Source: Hyphomicrobiales bacterium
GTDB lineage: Bacteria; Pseudomonadota; Alphaproteobacteria; Rickettsiales; JACKKO01
NCBI GenBank assembly: GCA_024236395.1
Contig: JACKKO010000003.1
Span: 62,001 to 126,000 of the forward strand
Length of the DNA: 64,000 nucleotides
Reading direction: 5' to 3'
Position numbers and translations under genes: made by a program
In this document: piece after piece, positions 1 through 8,424 of the stretch
Layout of the letters: each line of letters begins with the position of its first letter
Numbering within the stretch: position 1 is the stretch's first letter
The notes under the pieces: model-generated
What the model saw: only the letters and a program-made list of their open reading frames with translations
Database searches by the model: none
What the model was told of the DNA's origin: nothing

Positions 1-1814
1 TCCAGAAAGTGATCCTGCATGGCTCCGGGGATACGTCGATTAAGATGATGTTTGAAGATGGGTATCGCCGTTATACTGTCAATAAGCCGTTTGAAGGGGT
101 GCTGCCGAATCTGCAGCGTCGCTGGAAGGAAACCGATAGCAGCTGGATTCGTGAGGAGATGGAGAAATACCAGGCGATGACGGATTGCCACGCCTGCGGT
201 GGTTATCGCCTGCGCGAAGAAGCGCTGTGCGTGAAGATTGCCGGGAAGCATGTAGGTGAAATCTGCGAGATGACCATCGCCGAAGCACTGGCATGGTTTG
301 AATCCTTGCCAAAGGCGATGACGAACAAGCAGAATAAAATTGCCGAGCGTATCTTGCAGGAATTGCTGCGGCGTAGCGGCTTCCTGAATAACGTAGGACT
401 GGACTACCTGACGCTCTCGCGTCGTGCGGGCACACTTTCCGGCGGGGAGGGGCAGCGTATCCGCCTGGCCTCGCAGATTGGCTCCGGACTGACCGGCGTG
501 CTGTATGTGCTGGATGAGCCGTCCATTGGTCTGCACCAGTGTGATAACCAGCGCTTACTGACCACGTTGCAAAGTCTGCGTGATATCGGGAATACCGTGA
601 TCGTGGTGGAACACGACGAAGAAACCATGCGCAGCGCCGATTATATCGTGGATATCGGGCCGGGGGCGGGGCGGCATGGTGGTAAGATCATTGCCGATGG
701 TACGCCCGAAGAGGTGCTGAAGGTGAAGGATAGTATCACGGCACAATATCTACGCGGGGATAAATGCATTGCTGTTCCGGCCAATCGTCGTAAAGGCATC
801 AAAGGGAAGGTATTGAAGGTTAAAGGTGCATGCACCAATAATCTGCAGAATGTTACCGCAGAAATCCCGGTGAATACGTTTACGTGCGTGACGGGGGTTT
901 CCGGTGGTGGCAAATCCAGCCTGGTGCTGCATACGCTCTATCCCGCAGCGGCGAAGATGCTCAATGGTGCCAAGGCTACACCCGGCCCGTGCGATGGTAT
1001 TGAGGGATTGCAGCATTTTGACAAGGTAATTGAAATTGACCAATCACCCATCGGACGCACCCCGCGTTCCAACCCGGCGACCTATACCGGGGCGTTTTCT
1101 CCGATACGGGACTGGTTTGCCGGTCTGCCGGAAGCCAAGGCACGGGGCTATAAGCCGGGGCGTTTCTCGTTTAACGTGAAGGGCGGGCGGTGTGAGGCCT
1201 GCCAGGGTGATGGGATGACGAAAATCGAGATGCACTTCCTGCCGGACGTGTATGTGAAGTGCGATGTCTGCCATGGTCAGCGCTATAACCGCGAAACGCT
1301 GGAAGTCACCTATAAAGGCAAGTCCATTGCCGACGTGCTGGATATGACGGTACAGGAAGCCTATGAATTTTTTGAGAAAGTACCGGTGATTAAGGAAAAG
1401 CTGAAAGCCATGATTGATGTGGGGATTGGGTATATCCATGTTGGGCAATCGGCAACCACGCTTTCCGGTGGGGAAGCGCAGCGCATCAAGCTGGCCAAGG
1501 AACTTTCCAAGCGCTCCACGGGCCGTACGCTCTATATTCTGGATGAACCCACTACCGGGCTGCACACGGATGATATCAGTAAGCTGCTCAAGGTGCTGCA
1601 TATGCTGGTGGAAGCGGGGAATACCATGGTGGTGATTGAGCATAACCTGGATGTCATCAAAACCGCGGACTGGATTCTGGATATTGGCCCTGGCGGAGGA
1701 AAGCATGGCGGGCATATTGTCGCTAGCGGTACGCCGGAACAGGTGGCGAAGACGAAGGAAAGCGTTACCGGGCAGTTCCTGCTGCCGCTGCTGGGCAAGA
1801 AAAAAGCGGCGTAG
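1..1814 (+). CDS. uvrA: UvrA, excinuclease ABC subunit A (3' part)
   Basis: DNA-damage recognition ATPase of the UvrABC nucleotide-excision repair complex in the cytoplasm. The reading frame is open from the first base, so the gene starts upstream of the window. About 604 residues are present of the usual 940 or so. Visible are a zinc-binding Cys pair (CHAC), the first ABC signature LSGGEGQRIRLASQ with Walker B YVLDEPSIGLH, then the second Walker A GVSGGGKSS, the second zinc module CEACQGDG...CDVCHGQ, and the second signature LSGGEAQRIKLAKELS with YILDEPTTGLH. The missing part holds the first Walker A and the UvrB-binding region. Minor departures from the usual motifs are GGGKSS for GSGKST and LSGGEG for LSGGEA; neither removes a catalytic residue. 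The next gene follows after an AT-rich gap. Identification is secure. Confidence 0.97.
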   Translation, partial: QKVILHGSGDTSIKMMFEDGYRRYTVNKPFEGVLPNLQRRWKETDSSWIREEMEKYQAMTDCHACGGYRLREEALCVKIAGKHVGEICEMTIAEALAWFESLPKAMTNKQNKIAERILQELLRRSGFLNNVGLDYLTLSRRAGTLSGGEGQRIRLASQIGSGLTGVLYVLDEPSIGLHQCDNQRLLTTLQSLRDIGNTVIVVEHDEETMRSADYIVDIGPGAGRHGGKIIADGTPEEVLKVKDSITAQYLRGDKCIAVPANRRKGIKGKVLKVKGACTNNLQNVTAEIPVNTFTCVTGVSGGGKSSLVLHTLYPAAAKMLNGAKATPGPCDGIEGLQHFDKVIEIDQSPIGRTPRSNPATYTGAFSPIRDWFAGLPEAKARGYKPGRFSFNVKGGRCEACQGDGMTKIEMHFLPDVYVKCDVCHGQRYNRETLEVTYKGKSIADVLDMTVQEAYEFFEKVPVIKEKLKAMIDVGIGYIHVGQSATTLSGGEAQRIKLAKELSKRSTGRTLYILDEPTTGLHTDDISKLLKVLHMLVEAGNTMVVIEHNLDVIKTADWILDIGPGGGKHGGHIVASGTPEQVAKTKESVTGQFLLPLLGKKKAA

Positions 1815-1829
1815 TTTTTAGTTTTTATG

Positions 1830-1844
1830 TTAATAAAATATTAA
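1830..1844. promoter_or_regulatory. Exact CtrA-type box TTAA-N7-TTAA
   Basis: TTAA, seven bases (TAAAATA), TTAA. This is the full consensus of the CtrA-binding site known from Caulobacter. It lies about 55 bases upstream of the orphan gene that starts at 1899 and 13 bases beyond the uvrA stop. A direct repeat of TTGCAT follows at about 1850-1866. The gap is AT-rich, so a chance match is possible, but ctrA itself lies in this window. Confidence 0.4.
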
Positions 1845-1898
1845 TCAATTTGCATTAAAATTGCATGGACCTGTTGTGATTCATGCATGGAGGCGCAT

Positions 1899-2939
1899 AT
1901 GCCTGAAGAAAAAAATAAGAAAACCGTAGGTGAGGAAGTGCCCACTAAGGCAGATAATCCACCGTATGAGCTGAATTTAAGTGATAGAATACTGACTATA
2001 ATAATGCGCTCAAAAGAGAAATTAATACTTCCAAATGACAAGATAAGCGAGAACCTTCCTTCTGAAACATATATTGAGAATAATATGTATAAAGACAGAG
2101 AAGGGCTTCCCCAAGGCCAGTTACATATAACGGACTATGAGGATGATAAAGTATACTCATTACTTTTTAGACATCTAAGTCATACAGACATAACCATTGG
2201 GGATAACAACCCGGAGCAATATGTTAATGTGCATTTAAAAAATGTTTCCGGGAATGTAAGGGTTGATGCCGATCAACCGGAAACACAGATGGATATTGAT
2301 ACCTCCAATTTGGGAGATGTTCTCCTCAAAAACACTAAGGTGGTGCAGGAAACCAATTCTACTATTGAAGATCTGGTGCTTGATGATGGGGATACAACCG
2401 TTTATTTAACAGGTGGTATGGTCCGGGTTGCATCAGGAGAAGGGAAGGATATTTATCAGATTCAATTTTCCGATAAAATGAATCCACTAATAACAGAGCC
2501 AACAATTATAAAAATCCAGGATTATGACCCGGCAGATAAATGGTTTGAAGAATATACTGGCAATTATGATGAGTTGCACATTGTTCCGGCAAGTGCTGAT
2601 GGTACCACTGTGCACTACTTTGAGCATGAGGGCAATACATACATTAAGGTCATAGACCCGCAATCAAACCCAAATGAACTAACACAAGCGGTGATACTGG
2701 AAAATCCAGGGAAAGATGCAATAAAATACATCAAGTTTCAGGGCGCAGAAGTTAAAGAATTCACAGGAGATGTGACAGAAGAAGCGGAGCGCATAAACAA
2801 TGAATTTGCTGCAGAACTGGCAAAAGGTGCTGCTGAGAAGGCTCCACTGGAGGGGGTACAGCAAGGTGCTAATGGAACAAACACCCCTACATCTCGGCCT
2901 GGCATTGGCAATAGTGTGGAATCAACTCCTACTCGATAA
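1899..2939 (+). CDS. Orphan hypothetical protein, AT-rich, 346 aa
   Basis: I do not recognise this protein. The start is placed at the ATG at 1899 (MPEEKNKKT) because GGAGG lies six bases before it; an in-frame ATG at 1887 overlaps that ribosome site and is less likely. The product has no signal peptide and no membrane segment. It is acidic, rich in Asp, Asn, Thr and Ile, and looks beta-rich (for example VYLTGGMVRVASGEGKD), with a low-complexity Gly/Asn/Thr/Pro tail after about residue 310. Base composition is clearly more AT-rich than uvrA and addB on either side, with frequent ATA isoleucine codons, which suggests recent acquisition or fast evolution. It is a single gene between two DNA-repair genes. 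An exact CtrA box sits upstream. Confidence 0.75.
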   Translation: MPEEKNKKTVGEEVPTKADNPPYELNLSDRILTIIMRSKEKLILPNDKISENLPSETYIENNMYKDREGLPQGQLHITDYEDDKVYSLLFRHLSHTDITIGDNNPEQYVNVHLKNVSGNVRVDADQPETQMDIDTSNLGDVLLKNTKVVQETNSTIEDLVLDDGDTTVYLTGGMVRVASGEGKDIYQIQFSDKMNPLITEPTIIKIQDYDPADKWFEEYTGNYDELHIVPASADGTTVHYFEHEGNTYIKVIDPQSNPNELTQAVILENPGKDAIKYIKFQGAEVKEFTGDVTEEAERINNEFAAELAKGAAEKAPLEGVQQGANGTNTPTSRPGIGNSVESTPTR

Positions 2940-2984
2940 TTACTCTATCTAGGCAAATACCGTTATTTTTATTATACTCCGCGC

Positions 2985-5879
2985 ATGGCGCGCGAGCATC
3001 TCTATAACATCCCCTTTGGTGTTCCGTTTCTGGATGCGCTGGCGGAGGGTCTGTTGGCGCGGTTTGGTAAGGACCCGTTATTGCTGGCACAGGTGCGGGT
3101 GCTGTTGCCCAACCGGCGTTCCTGCCTGGGGCTGCAGGAAGCGCTTTTTCGTAAAGCAGGAAATGCAACGCTGCTCCCCATCATTCAGCCGGTGGGGGAT
3201 GCTAACGAAACCGAACTGATTGACGCGCAGGATATTCCCGTGCCACTGGAGGCGGTATCCCGTGCTAAGCGCCGCCTGTTGCTCTCCGGCCTGATCCGGC
3301 AATGGCATAAGGAAAAGCACGGGCGTTCGTTGCGAATGGATCAGGCCATGCAACTGGCTGAGGCGCTAACCGATACACTGGATGAAATGCAGCAGGAGCA
3401 TGTCTCCTTTGATGCACTGAAATCATTGGTGCCAGACGAACTGGCGGAGCATTGGCAACTCACGCTTGATTTCTTTACCGTGCTGACCCGGCAATGGCCG
3501 GAAGTGCTGAAGCGTGAAGCTACCAGCGACCGGGTACTCAGGATGAATCAATTACTGGAAGCGCAGGCGCAGCAATGGAAGAAACATCCCCCCGCAATAC
3601 CGGTGATTGTCGCCGGGACCACCGGTAGTATCCCTGCGACGCGGGCGCTGATCCACACGGTATTGCACTATCTTCCACAGGGCTATGTGGTGCTGCCGGG
3701 GCTGGATCAGGGGATGCCGGAAGAGCAGTGGCAGGCCCTGCATCGTGTCGCCAGCCATCCGCAATATGGCCTCCACCTGCTGCTGAAGGCACTTGGGGCT
3801 GAGCGCAAGGAAGTGACCATCTGGCCTTATGGAACGGCAATGCAGCACAATAAAAACCGTGAGACGTTGCTCCGTATGGCGATGGATCCAGAGGCGGACT
3901 GGGGGAAACTGGCATTGCCGCCGGAGGCCGTACAGGGGATTGCGTTGTTGGATGCCGATACCATTGGGCAGGAGGCCATGATGATCGCCATGATGATGCG
4001 TCACCATCTGGAAACCTCGGCAAAACAGATTGCGCTGGTAACGCATGACCGGGCGCTGGCGCGATATGTGATTGCCCACCTGCGGCGCTGGGGGATTGAT
4101 ATTGATGATTCCGCCGGGCTGCCGCTTAACCAGTCACCCCCGATGGTGTTGATGCGCCTGATTCTGAGTGCGGCCACGCAGCATTATAATGTCGTTGTGT
4201 TGTTGGCATTGCTGAAGCACCCGCTGGTCGCCTGTGGGGATAAGGCGCTATGCCGCCGTAATGTGCGGCTGCTGGAACGTGAGTGTCTGCGTGGAGTGAT
4301 AAAATATGATGGCTGGCCAGTGGCAACAGGGAAGCACGCGGTGTTACTCAATCGCTGGCTGGAAAAAGTGAGAGAGCGGTTGAAGCCACTGGATGATTCT
4401 CTGGCAAAGGGACGTGTTTCATTTCAGGTGTTGATGCAAGTGCACCTGCAGGTGGCGGAAGCGCTGGCAGATACAGACGATCTGGCGGGGCACAAGACAT
4501 TATGGCAGGGAGATGAAGGACAGAACTGCCGTGAATTTATTGAGGAGCTGACGGAAGCGATTGCGGGGCACCCGGATGTCTACGCCGAAGATTATGCAGG
4601 GGTTTTTGATACGCTGCTCATCGGGCGACAATATCATCTGCAACGCGGCCAGCATCCGCGTTTGCATATCCTTAGTCCTCTGGAAGCGCGGTTACACCAG
4701 TATGACGTGGTGATACTGGGAGGGCTTCAGGAAGGTGTATGGCCACGCTACCACCATAGTTTCTGGATGAGCGAAGCGATGCGGATGAAGGCGGGGCTAC
4801 CTTCGGCGGATCGCGAAGTGGGGCTGGCGGCGCATGATTTTGTACAATGCTGTGCGGCACCCCATGTCTACTTAAGCTGGCACGCCAAGGCAGAAGGTTC
4901 CCCCTGTGCTCCCTCGCCATTCCTCACACGGCTACAGACAGTATTGAAAGCGGCGGGAAAAGATATCTCGCAGCCTCTTTGTGAAGTATGGCAGCGTGAA
5001 CTAAGCGGCTCTTATGCCAAGGTGGTGGTTCCCATTGCGCCGCCTATGCCTGCACCACCTGTGGAAGCACGTCCCAGGAAATATAGTGCCAGCCTATTAG
5101 CGACCCTACTAAAAAATCCTTACGAAGTGTATGTGCGCAAAGTGCTGGGGATTCAGCCGCTGGAAGCGTTGGGGCTTTCCCCTGCCGGGCGGGAGTTTGG
5201 TAATGTGATACATCGTGTGATGGAGCGTTATGTGCCACTGGTGGCACATACGGCACAGGGAGACAAAGAGGCGCTGATCCTGCATCTGACCCAAGAGGAA
5301 ATGGCGCAGGTGGCAGAGCCGGAAAGCTCAACGGCAGTGCTCTGGTGGCCAGCGATTCAGCGTTTGGCACCGTGGATCGCAGAGCAGGAAGATAAGGTTG
5401 CGGAGCAACGCACTGCGTTCTGGCTGGAGGTAGAAGGGCGGATGCCTATTGAGATTACCGGGCATACACTTACGATTACCGCCAAGGCAGACCGTATTGA
5501 CCAGATGCGTGATGGAATGCTTTCTGTGGTGGATTATAAAACCGGGCAGGAAATAAAAGCATCCGAAATAAAAACCGGGCTGCAACCACAGCTTCCCCTG
5601 GAGGCGTGGATGCTGGAAGAAGGGGCGTATCCTGAGATCACAGCATCGCCAGTAAGCAGTGTGGCGTTTTGGAATCTGGCACGCAATAAACCACCGGAGA
5701 TTGAATCCTATCCAGAGCAGAAATTGGAAGAGATAAAAAAACTCACACGGGAAGGGGTTGTGAAAGTGCTGACATTTTTCATGCAGCATGATGCACCATA
5801 CCTTTCAAATCCTGAAGAAAAACAGGAAGCGGCATATGATCGTTTTGCCCACCTTGCACGGCGTAAGGAGTGGCATTAA
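2985..5879 (+). CDS. addB: AddB, double-strand break repair helicase/nuclease subunit
   Basis: Partner of AddA in the alphaproteobacterial AddAB (RecBCD-equivalent) complex, which processes double-strand DNA ends for RecA. It has 964 residues, normal for the alphaproteobacterial type. The N-terminal two thirds is a degenerate UvrD-like helicase scaffold, with the conserved segment DVVILGGLQEGVWPR near residue 580. The C-terminal quarter is a PD-(D/E)XK nuclease: GREFGNVIHRVMERY near 735-750, the catalytic VVDYKTG near 847-853, then QPQLPLEAWML. A TATACT hexamer at 2973-2978 ends six bases before the ATG and no Shine-Dalgarno is visible, so the mRNA could be leaderless. The usual neighbour addA is not present; the next gene is phasin-like. 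The family call is secure; the start could shift slightly. Confidence 0.9.
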   Translation: MAREHLYNIPFGVPFLDALAEGLLARFGKDPLLLAQVRVLLPNRRSCLGLQEALFRKAGNATLLPIIQPVGDANETELIDAQDIPVPLEAVSRAKRRLLLSGLIRQWHKEKHGRSLRMDQAMQLAEALTDTLDEMQQEHVSFDALKSLVPDELAEHWQLTLDFFTVLTRQWPEVLKREATSDRVLRMNQLLEAQAQQWKKHPPAIPVIVAGTTGSIPATRALIHTVLHYLPQGYVVLPGLDQGMPEEQWQALHRVASHPQYGLHLLLKALGAERKEVTIWPYGTAMQHNKNRETLLRMAMDPEADWGKLALPPEAVQGIALLDADTIGQEAMMIAMMMRHHLETSAKQIALVTHDRALARYVIAHLRRWGIDIDDSAGLPLNQSPPMVLMRLILSAATQHYNVVVLLALLKHPLVACGDKALCRRNVRLLERECLRGVIKYDGWPVATGKHAVLLNRWLEKVRERLKPLDDSLAKGRVSFQVLMQVHLQVAEALADTDDLAGHKTLWQGDEGQNCREFIEELTEAIAGHPDVYAEDYAGVFDTLLIGRQYHLQRGQHPRLHILSPLEARLHQYDVVILGGLQEGVWPRYHHSFWMSEAMRMKAGLPSADREVGLAAHDFVQCCAAPHVYLSWHAKAEGSPCAPSPFLTRLQTVLKAAGKDISQPLCEVWQRELSGSYAKVVVPIAPPMPAPPVEARPRKYSASLLATLLKNPYEVYVRKVLGIQPLEALGLSPAGREFGNVIHRVMERYVPLVAHTAQGDKEALILHLTQEEMAQVAEPESSTAVLWWPAIQRLAPWIAEQEDKVAEQRTAFWLEVEGRMPIEITGHTLTITAKADRIDQMRDGMLSVVDYKTGQEIKASEIKTGLQPQLPLEAWMLEEGAYPEITASPVSSVAFWNLARNKPPEIESYPEQKLEEIKKLTREGVVKVLTFFMQHDAPYLSNPEEKQEAAYDRFAHLARRKEWH

Positions 5880-5911
5880 TGTGCAGTGCAAAAAACCAGT
5901 TGGCTATTTGC

Positions 5912-5940
5912 TTGCGAACTGTTAATACGGGGCTTATATA
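5912..5940 (+). promoter_or_regulatory. Sigma70-type promoter of the phasin-like gene
   Basis: TTGCGA at 5912-5917 and TATATA at 5935-5940 are separated by 17 bases. A second possible -10, TATACT at 5937-5942, overlaps. The gene's ribosome site GGGAGG follows at 5968-5973. The spacing and sequence fit a housekeeping promoter. Confidence 0.5.
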
Positions 5941-5977
5941 CTAAAGCATATAACACGTGTTTCTTCGGGAGGATATC

Positions 5978-6571
5978 ATGGCAAATTCTACGGCAAATCA
6001 AAGTGGCGCTTCGGCACAAAAGCAACCAAAGGTTGCTTCCGTAGTGCAGATTGCACCTTCTTCTAAAGAGGCGAAAGCCAAAACAAAGAAGCGTTCGCTT
6101 AAAAAGAAATCTGGTAAACGTGCGCGTAAAGCACCTGCAGTAAAAAAAGCTGCGGCCAGCAAATCATCCTCTGCCAAGCAATCGGCAAAACCATCACAAG
6201 CCAGTAGTGCTGCAAAGCAGAAGAAAACATCTTCGGATGCATTTGCATTCAATAATTCAATGGATAGCTGGTTTGAAGGGTGTACTGGTGCGGGTGAATT
6301 GGCGCAGGAGATTGGTGAGGAAGTCACTAGCTGTGCTAATGATATCATTGCAGAAAATATGGAAGCGTTGCAGGATTCCTTCACATGCCGTACAGCCAGT
6401 GATTTTATGGATCTACAGCAGGAGTTGATTCGTGCCACGATGAGCCGCTCTATGGAAGCTGCGCTGCGGATTAGCGAGCTGGCAAGCAAGCGTCAGAGCT
6501 GGCCGACGGTTGGCATTGATACCACGGAGTTTACCGAGACGATTACTAAGCTGCTGGGTGATAAAAAGTAA
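5978..6571 (+). CDS. Phasin family protein, Lys/Ala-rich N-terminus
   Basis: The start is the ATG at 5978 (MANSTANQS), preceded by GGGAGG at a good distance; an upstream in-frame ATG at 5957 has no ribosome site. The product is 197 residues. Residues 1 to about 75 are a disordered Lys/Ala/Ser stretch with blocks such as KKRSLKKKSGKRARK. From about residue 85 there is a helical domain that looks like Phasin_2: repeated amphipathic helices with MEALQDSFTCRTASDFMDLQQ and MSRSMEAALRISELASK. Phasins coat polyhydroxyalkanoate granules; a Lys/Ala-rich arm is also seen in nucleoid-associated phasins, so binding both granules and DNA is possible. It has its own promoter and a strong terminator. The phasin call rests on the helical pattern and is moderate. 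Confidence 0.65.
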   Translation: MANSTANQSGASAQKQPKVASVVQIAPSSKEAKAKTKKRSLKKKSGKRARKAPAVKKAAASKSSSAKQSAKPSQASSAAKQKKTSSDAFAFNNSMDSWFEGCTGAGELAQEIGEEVTSCANDIIAENMEALQDSFTCRTASDFMDLQQELIRATMSRSMEAALRISELASKRQSWPTVGIDTTEFTETITKLLGDKK

Positions 6572-6590
6572 ACGAATGGCTTATTGAAAT

Positions 6591-6617
6591 AAAAAGGGTG
6601 CTTCGGCACCCTTTTTT
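6591..6617. terminator. Bidirectional intrinsic terminator
   Basis: AAAAAGGGTGC, loop TTCG, GCACCCTTTTTT: an 11-bp stem with a UUCG tetraloop, and A/T tracts on both sides. It sits between the convergent phasin and purN genes and can serve both strands; the purN stop codon lies at its edge. Confidence 0.9.
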
Positions 6618-7281
6618 ATTCCATCTCCAAAGGGGGGTTTAGTAGGGCAGGCGGTGCGGTATGTACGGTAGCCGGGTTGATTTCTACCTTCATTCCTTTG
6701 ATATGCAGGCGACCTTCCGCTAATAGCTTCAGGGCATAAGGAAGGCAGCGGTGCTCCTGTACCAGTACCCGTGCCGCAAGGCTGGATTCCGTATCTTCTT
6801 CCAGTACGGGCACGGCAGCCTGCAAAATAATGGGGCCAGCATCCATCTCAGGTGAAACAAAATGTACCGTGCAGCCGCTGATACATACCCCACTAGCCAA
6901 TGCATCCCGGTGGGCGTATGCCCCCTTAAAACTTGGCAGAAGTGAAGGGTGGATATTAATCATTTTACCATACCAGCGTGCGGTAAATTCCGGTGTTAGC
7001 AGGCGCATAAACCCTGCCAGCACTACCAATTCACATTCATATTTTTCTAGCAGCGCCTGGATAGCATCTTCAAATGCTTTTCGGTCTTTGTAATCACGGT
7101 GGTTCAGGCCGATAGCATGAATGCCAGCTTTTCGTGCCATGAAAAGGCCTGGTGCATCGGGTTTGTTAGAGATAACGCAGGCGATTTCGGCGGGATAACC
7201 GGGGTTACCCTGTGCTGCATCAATCAATGCCTTGAGGTTGCTGCCCCGGCCAGAAATTAACACTGCAGTTTTGACGCCCAT
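6616..7281 (-). CDS. purN: PurN, phosphoribosylglycinamide formyltransferase
   Basis: Transfers a formyl group from 10-formyl-tetrahydrofolate to GAR in de novo purine synthesis (third step), in the cytoplasm. The 221 residues include the N-terminal LISGRGSNLKAL phosphate-binding loop, and the catalytic Asn109 and His111 in INIHPSLLP with Asp147 in SPEMDAGPII. The start codon is one base past the purM stop, so the two genes form an operon, purM first. The tail after about residue 195 (KVEINPATVHTAPPA) is slightly longer than in the E. coli enzyme. Complete and intact. Confidence 0.96.
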   Translation of the reverse strand: MGVKTAVLISGRGSNLKALIDAAQGNPGYPAEIACVISNKPDAPGLFMARKAGIHAIGLNHRDYKDRKAFEDAIQALLEKYECELVVLAGFMRLLTPEFTARWYGKMINIHPSLLPSFKGAYAHRDALASGVCISGCTVHFVSPEMDAGPIILQAAVPVLEEDTESSLAARVLVQEHRCLPYALKLLAEGRLHIKGMKVEINPATVHTAPPALLNPPLEME

Positions 7282-7282
7282 G

Positions 7283-8329
7283 CTAAAACTGATCCTTATG
7301 GCTGTAAGAAGTGCTGCTATGACCCTCGGCCAGCGTACCGATTACTGCATGGGGTTCCTGCATTGTATGAAGTGTCTTGCTTACGTGCTCAACGTTCTCT
7401 GCTGCCACCACCAGCACCATGCCGATGCCGCAATTGAAGGTACGCAGCATTTCATCGGTACTGATATTCCCTAGCGATTTCAGCCATTGAAACAGGGGAG
7501 GGAGCGTCCAGCTCCTCAGATCAATCTCGGCGTGGAGCATTTCTGGCAGGATGCGTGGAATATTTTCCGTCAGCCCACCACCGGTGATATGCGCCAGCCC
7601 TTTGATGTTCCCATCCTGAATCAGTTGCAGGCAGGTTTTGACGTAAATACGGGTTGGGGCAAGCAGTTGTTCGCCAAGTGGCTGGCGACTGTCTTCTATC
7701 GTTGTATTATACGAGAGGCCATGTTCATCAATCAGATGCCGCACCAGCGAAAAACCATTGGAGTGTACACCACTGCTGAACAGGCCAATTAACACATCGC
7801 CAGCCTGCATGGCTTCTACACGGGGCAGCATACCAGCACGCTCCACGGCTCCCACGGCAAACCCCGCCAGATCGTAGCTACCAGCACCATACATACCAGG
7901 CATCTCGGCGGTTTCGCCGCCCAGCAGGGCACACCCTGCCTGGGTACAGCCTTCGGCAATCCCGGCAATAACCTGTTCGGCCTGGGTATTATCCAGCTTT
8001 CCTGTGGCAAAATAATCCAGGAAAAACAGCGGCTCCGCGCCCTGTACCACCAGGTCATTCACGCACATGGCTACCAGATCAATGCCGATGGTGTGGTGTG
8101 TGTTGAGGGCATGGGCAATCTTCAGCTTGGTGCCTACGCCATCGGTGGCGGCCACCAGTACCGGGTCGGTAAAACCGCAGGATTTCAGATCAAACAGCCC
8201 ACCAAATCCTCCCAGCGAGGATATTTCAGAGCCACGGCGGGCGGTTTTACGTGCCAATGGTTTGATTGCGTTAACCAGCGCATTTCCGGCATCAATATTG
8301 ACCCCAGCCTGTGCATAGGTTTTTCCCAT
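7283..8329 (-). CDS. purM: PurM, phosphoribosylformylglycinamidine cyclo-ligase
   Basis: AIR synthetase: closes FGAM to aminoimidazole ribotide with ATP, two steps after PurN. The open frame runs 93 codons further upstream, but the family N-terminus begins at MGKTYAQAGV. The ATG at 8329 has GCGAGG upstream, giving 348 residues, the usual length. Motifs include LVAATDGVGTKLKIA, the conserved IGIDLVAMCVNDL, ALLGGETAEMPGMY and AHITGGGLTENIPR. It is first in the purMN operon and divergent from the DUF2066 gene, a pairing common in alphaproteobacteria. Identification is secure. Confidence 0.96.
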   Translation of the reverse strand: MGKTYAQAGVNIDAGNALVNAIKPLARKTARRGSEISSLGGFGGLFDLKSCGFTDPVLVAATDGVGTKLKIAHALNTHHTIGIDLVAMCVNDLVVQGAEPLFFLDYFATGKLDNTQAEQVIAGIAEGCTQAGCALLGGETAEMPGMYGAGSYDLAGFAVGAVERAGMLPRVEAMQAGDVLIGLFSSGVHSNGFSLVRHLIDEHGLSYNTTIEDSRQPLGEQLLAPTRIYVKTCLQLIQDGNIKGLAHITGGGLTENIPRILPEMLHAEIDLRSWTLPPLFQWLKSLGNISTDEMLRTFNCGIGMVLVVAAENVEHVSKTLHTMQEPHAVIGTLAEGHSSTSYSHKDQF

Positions 8330-8424
8330 GATGTTGCCTCGCATTGCATTCGTTAGTGGATACGGGTATAAGAGACCCGTGCACAGCGACTGCATGATAC
8401 TGGAACCAATGGCGTTTGCAAGCA

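Noticed and set aside
5922..5936. CtrA box in the phasin promoter
   Set aside because: TTAA-TACGGGG-CTTA lacks a proper second half-site; the sequence is better explained as promoter.
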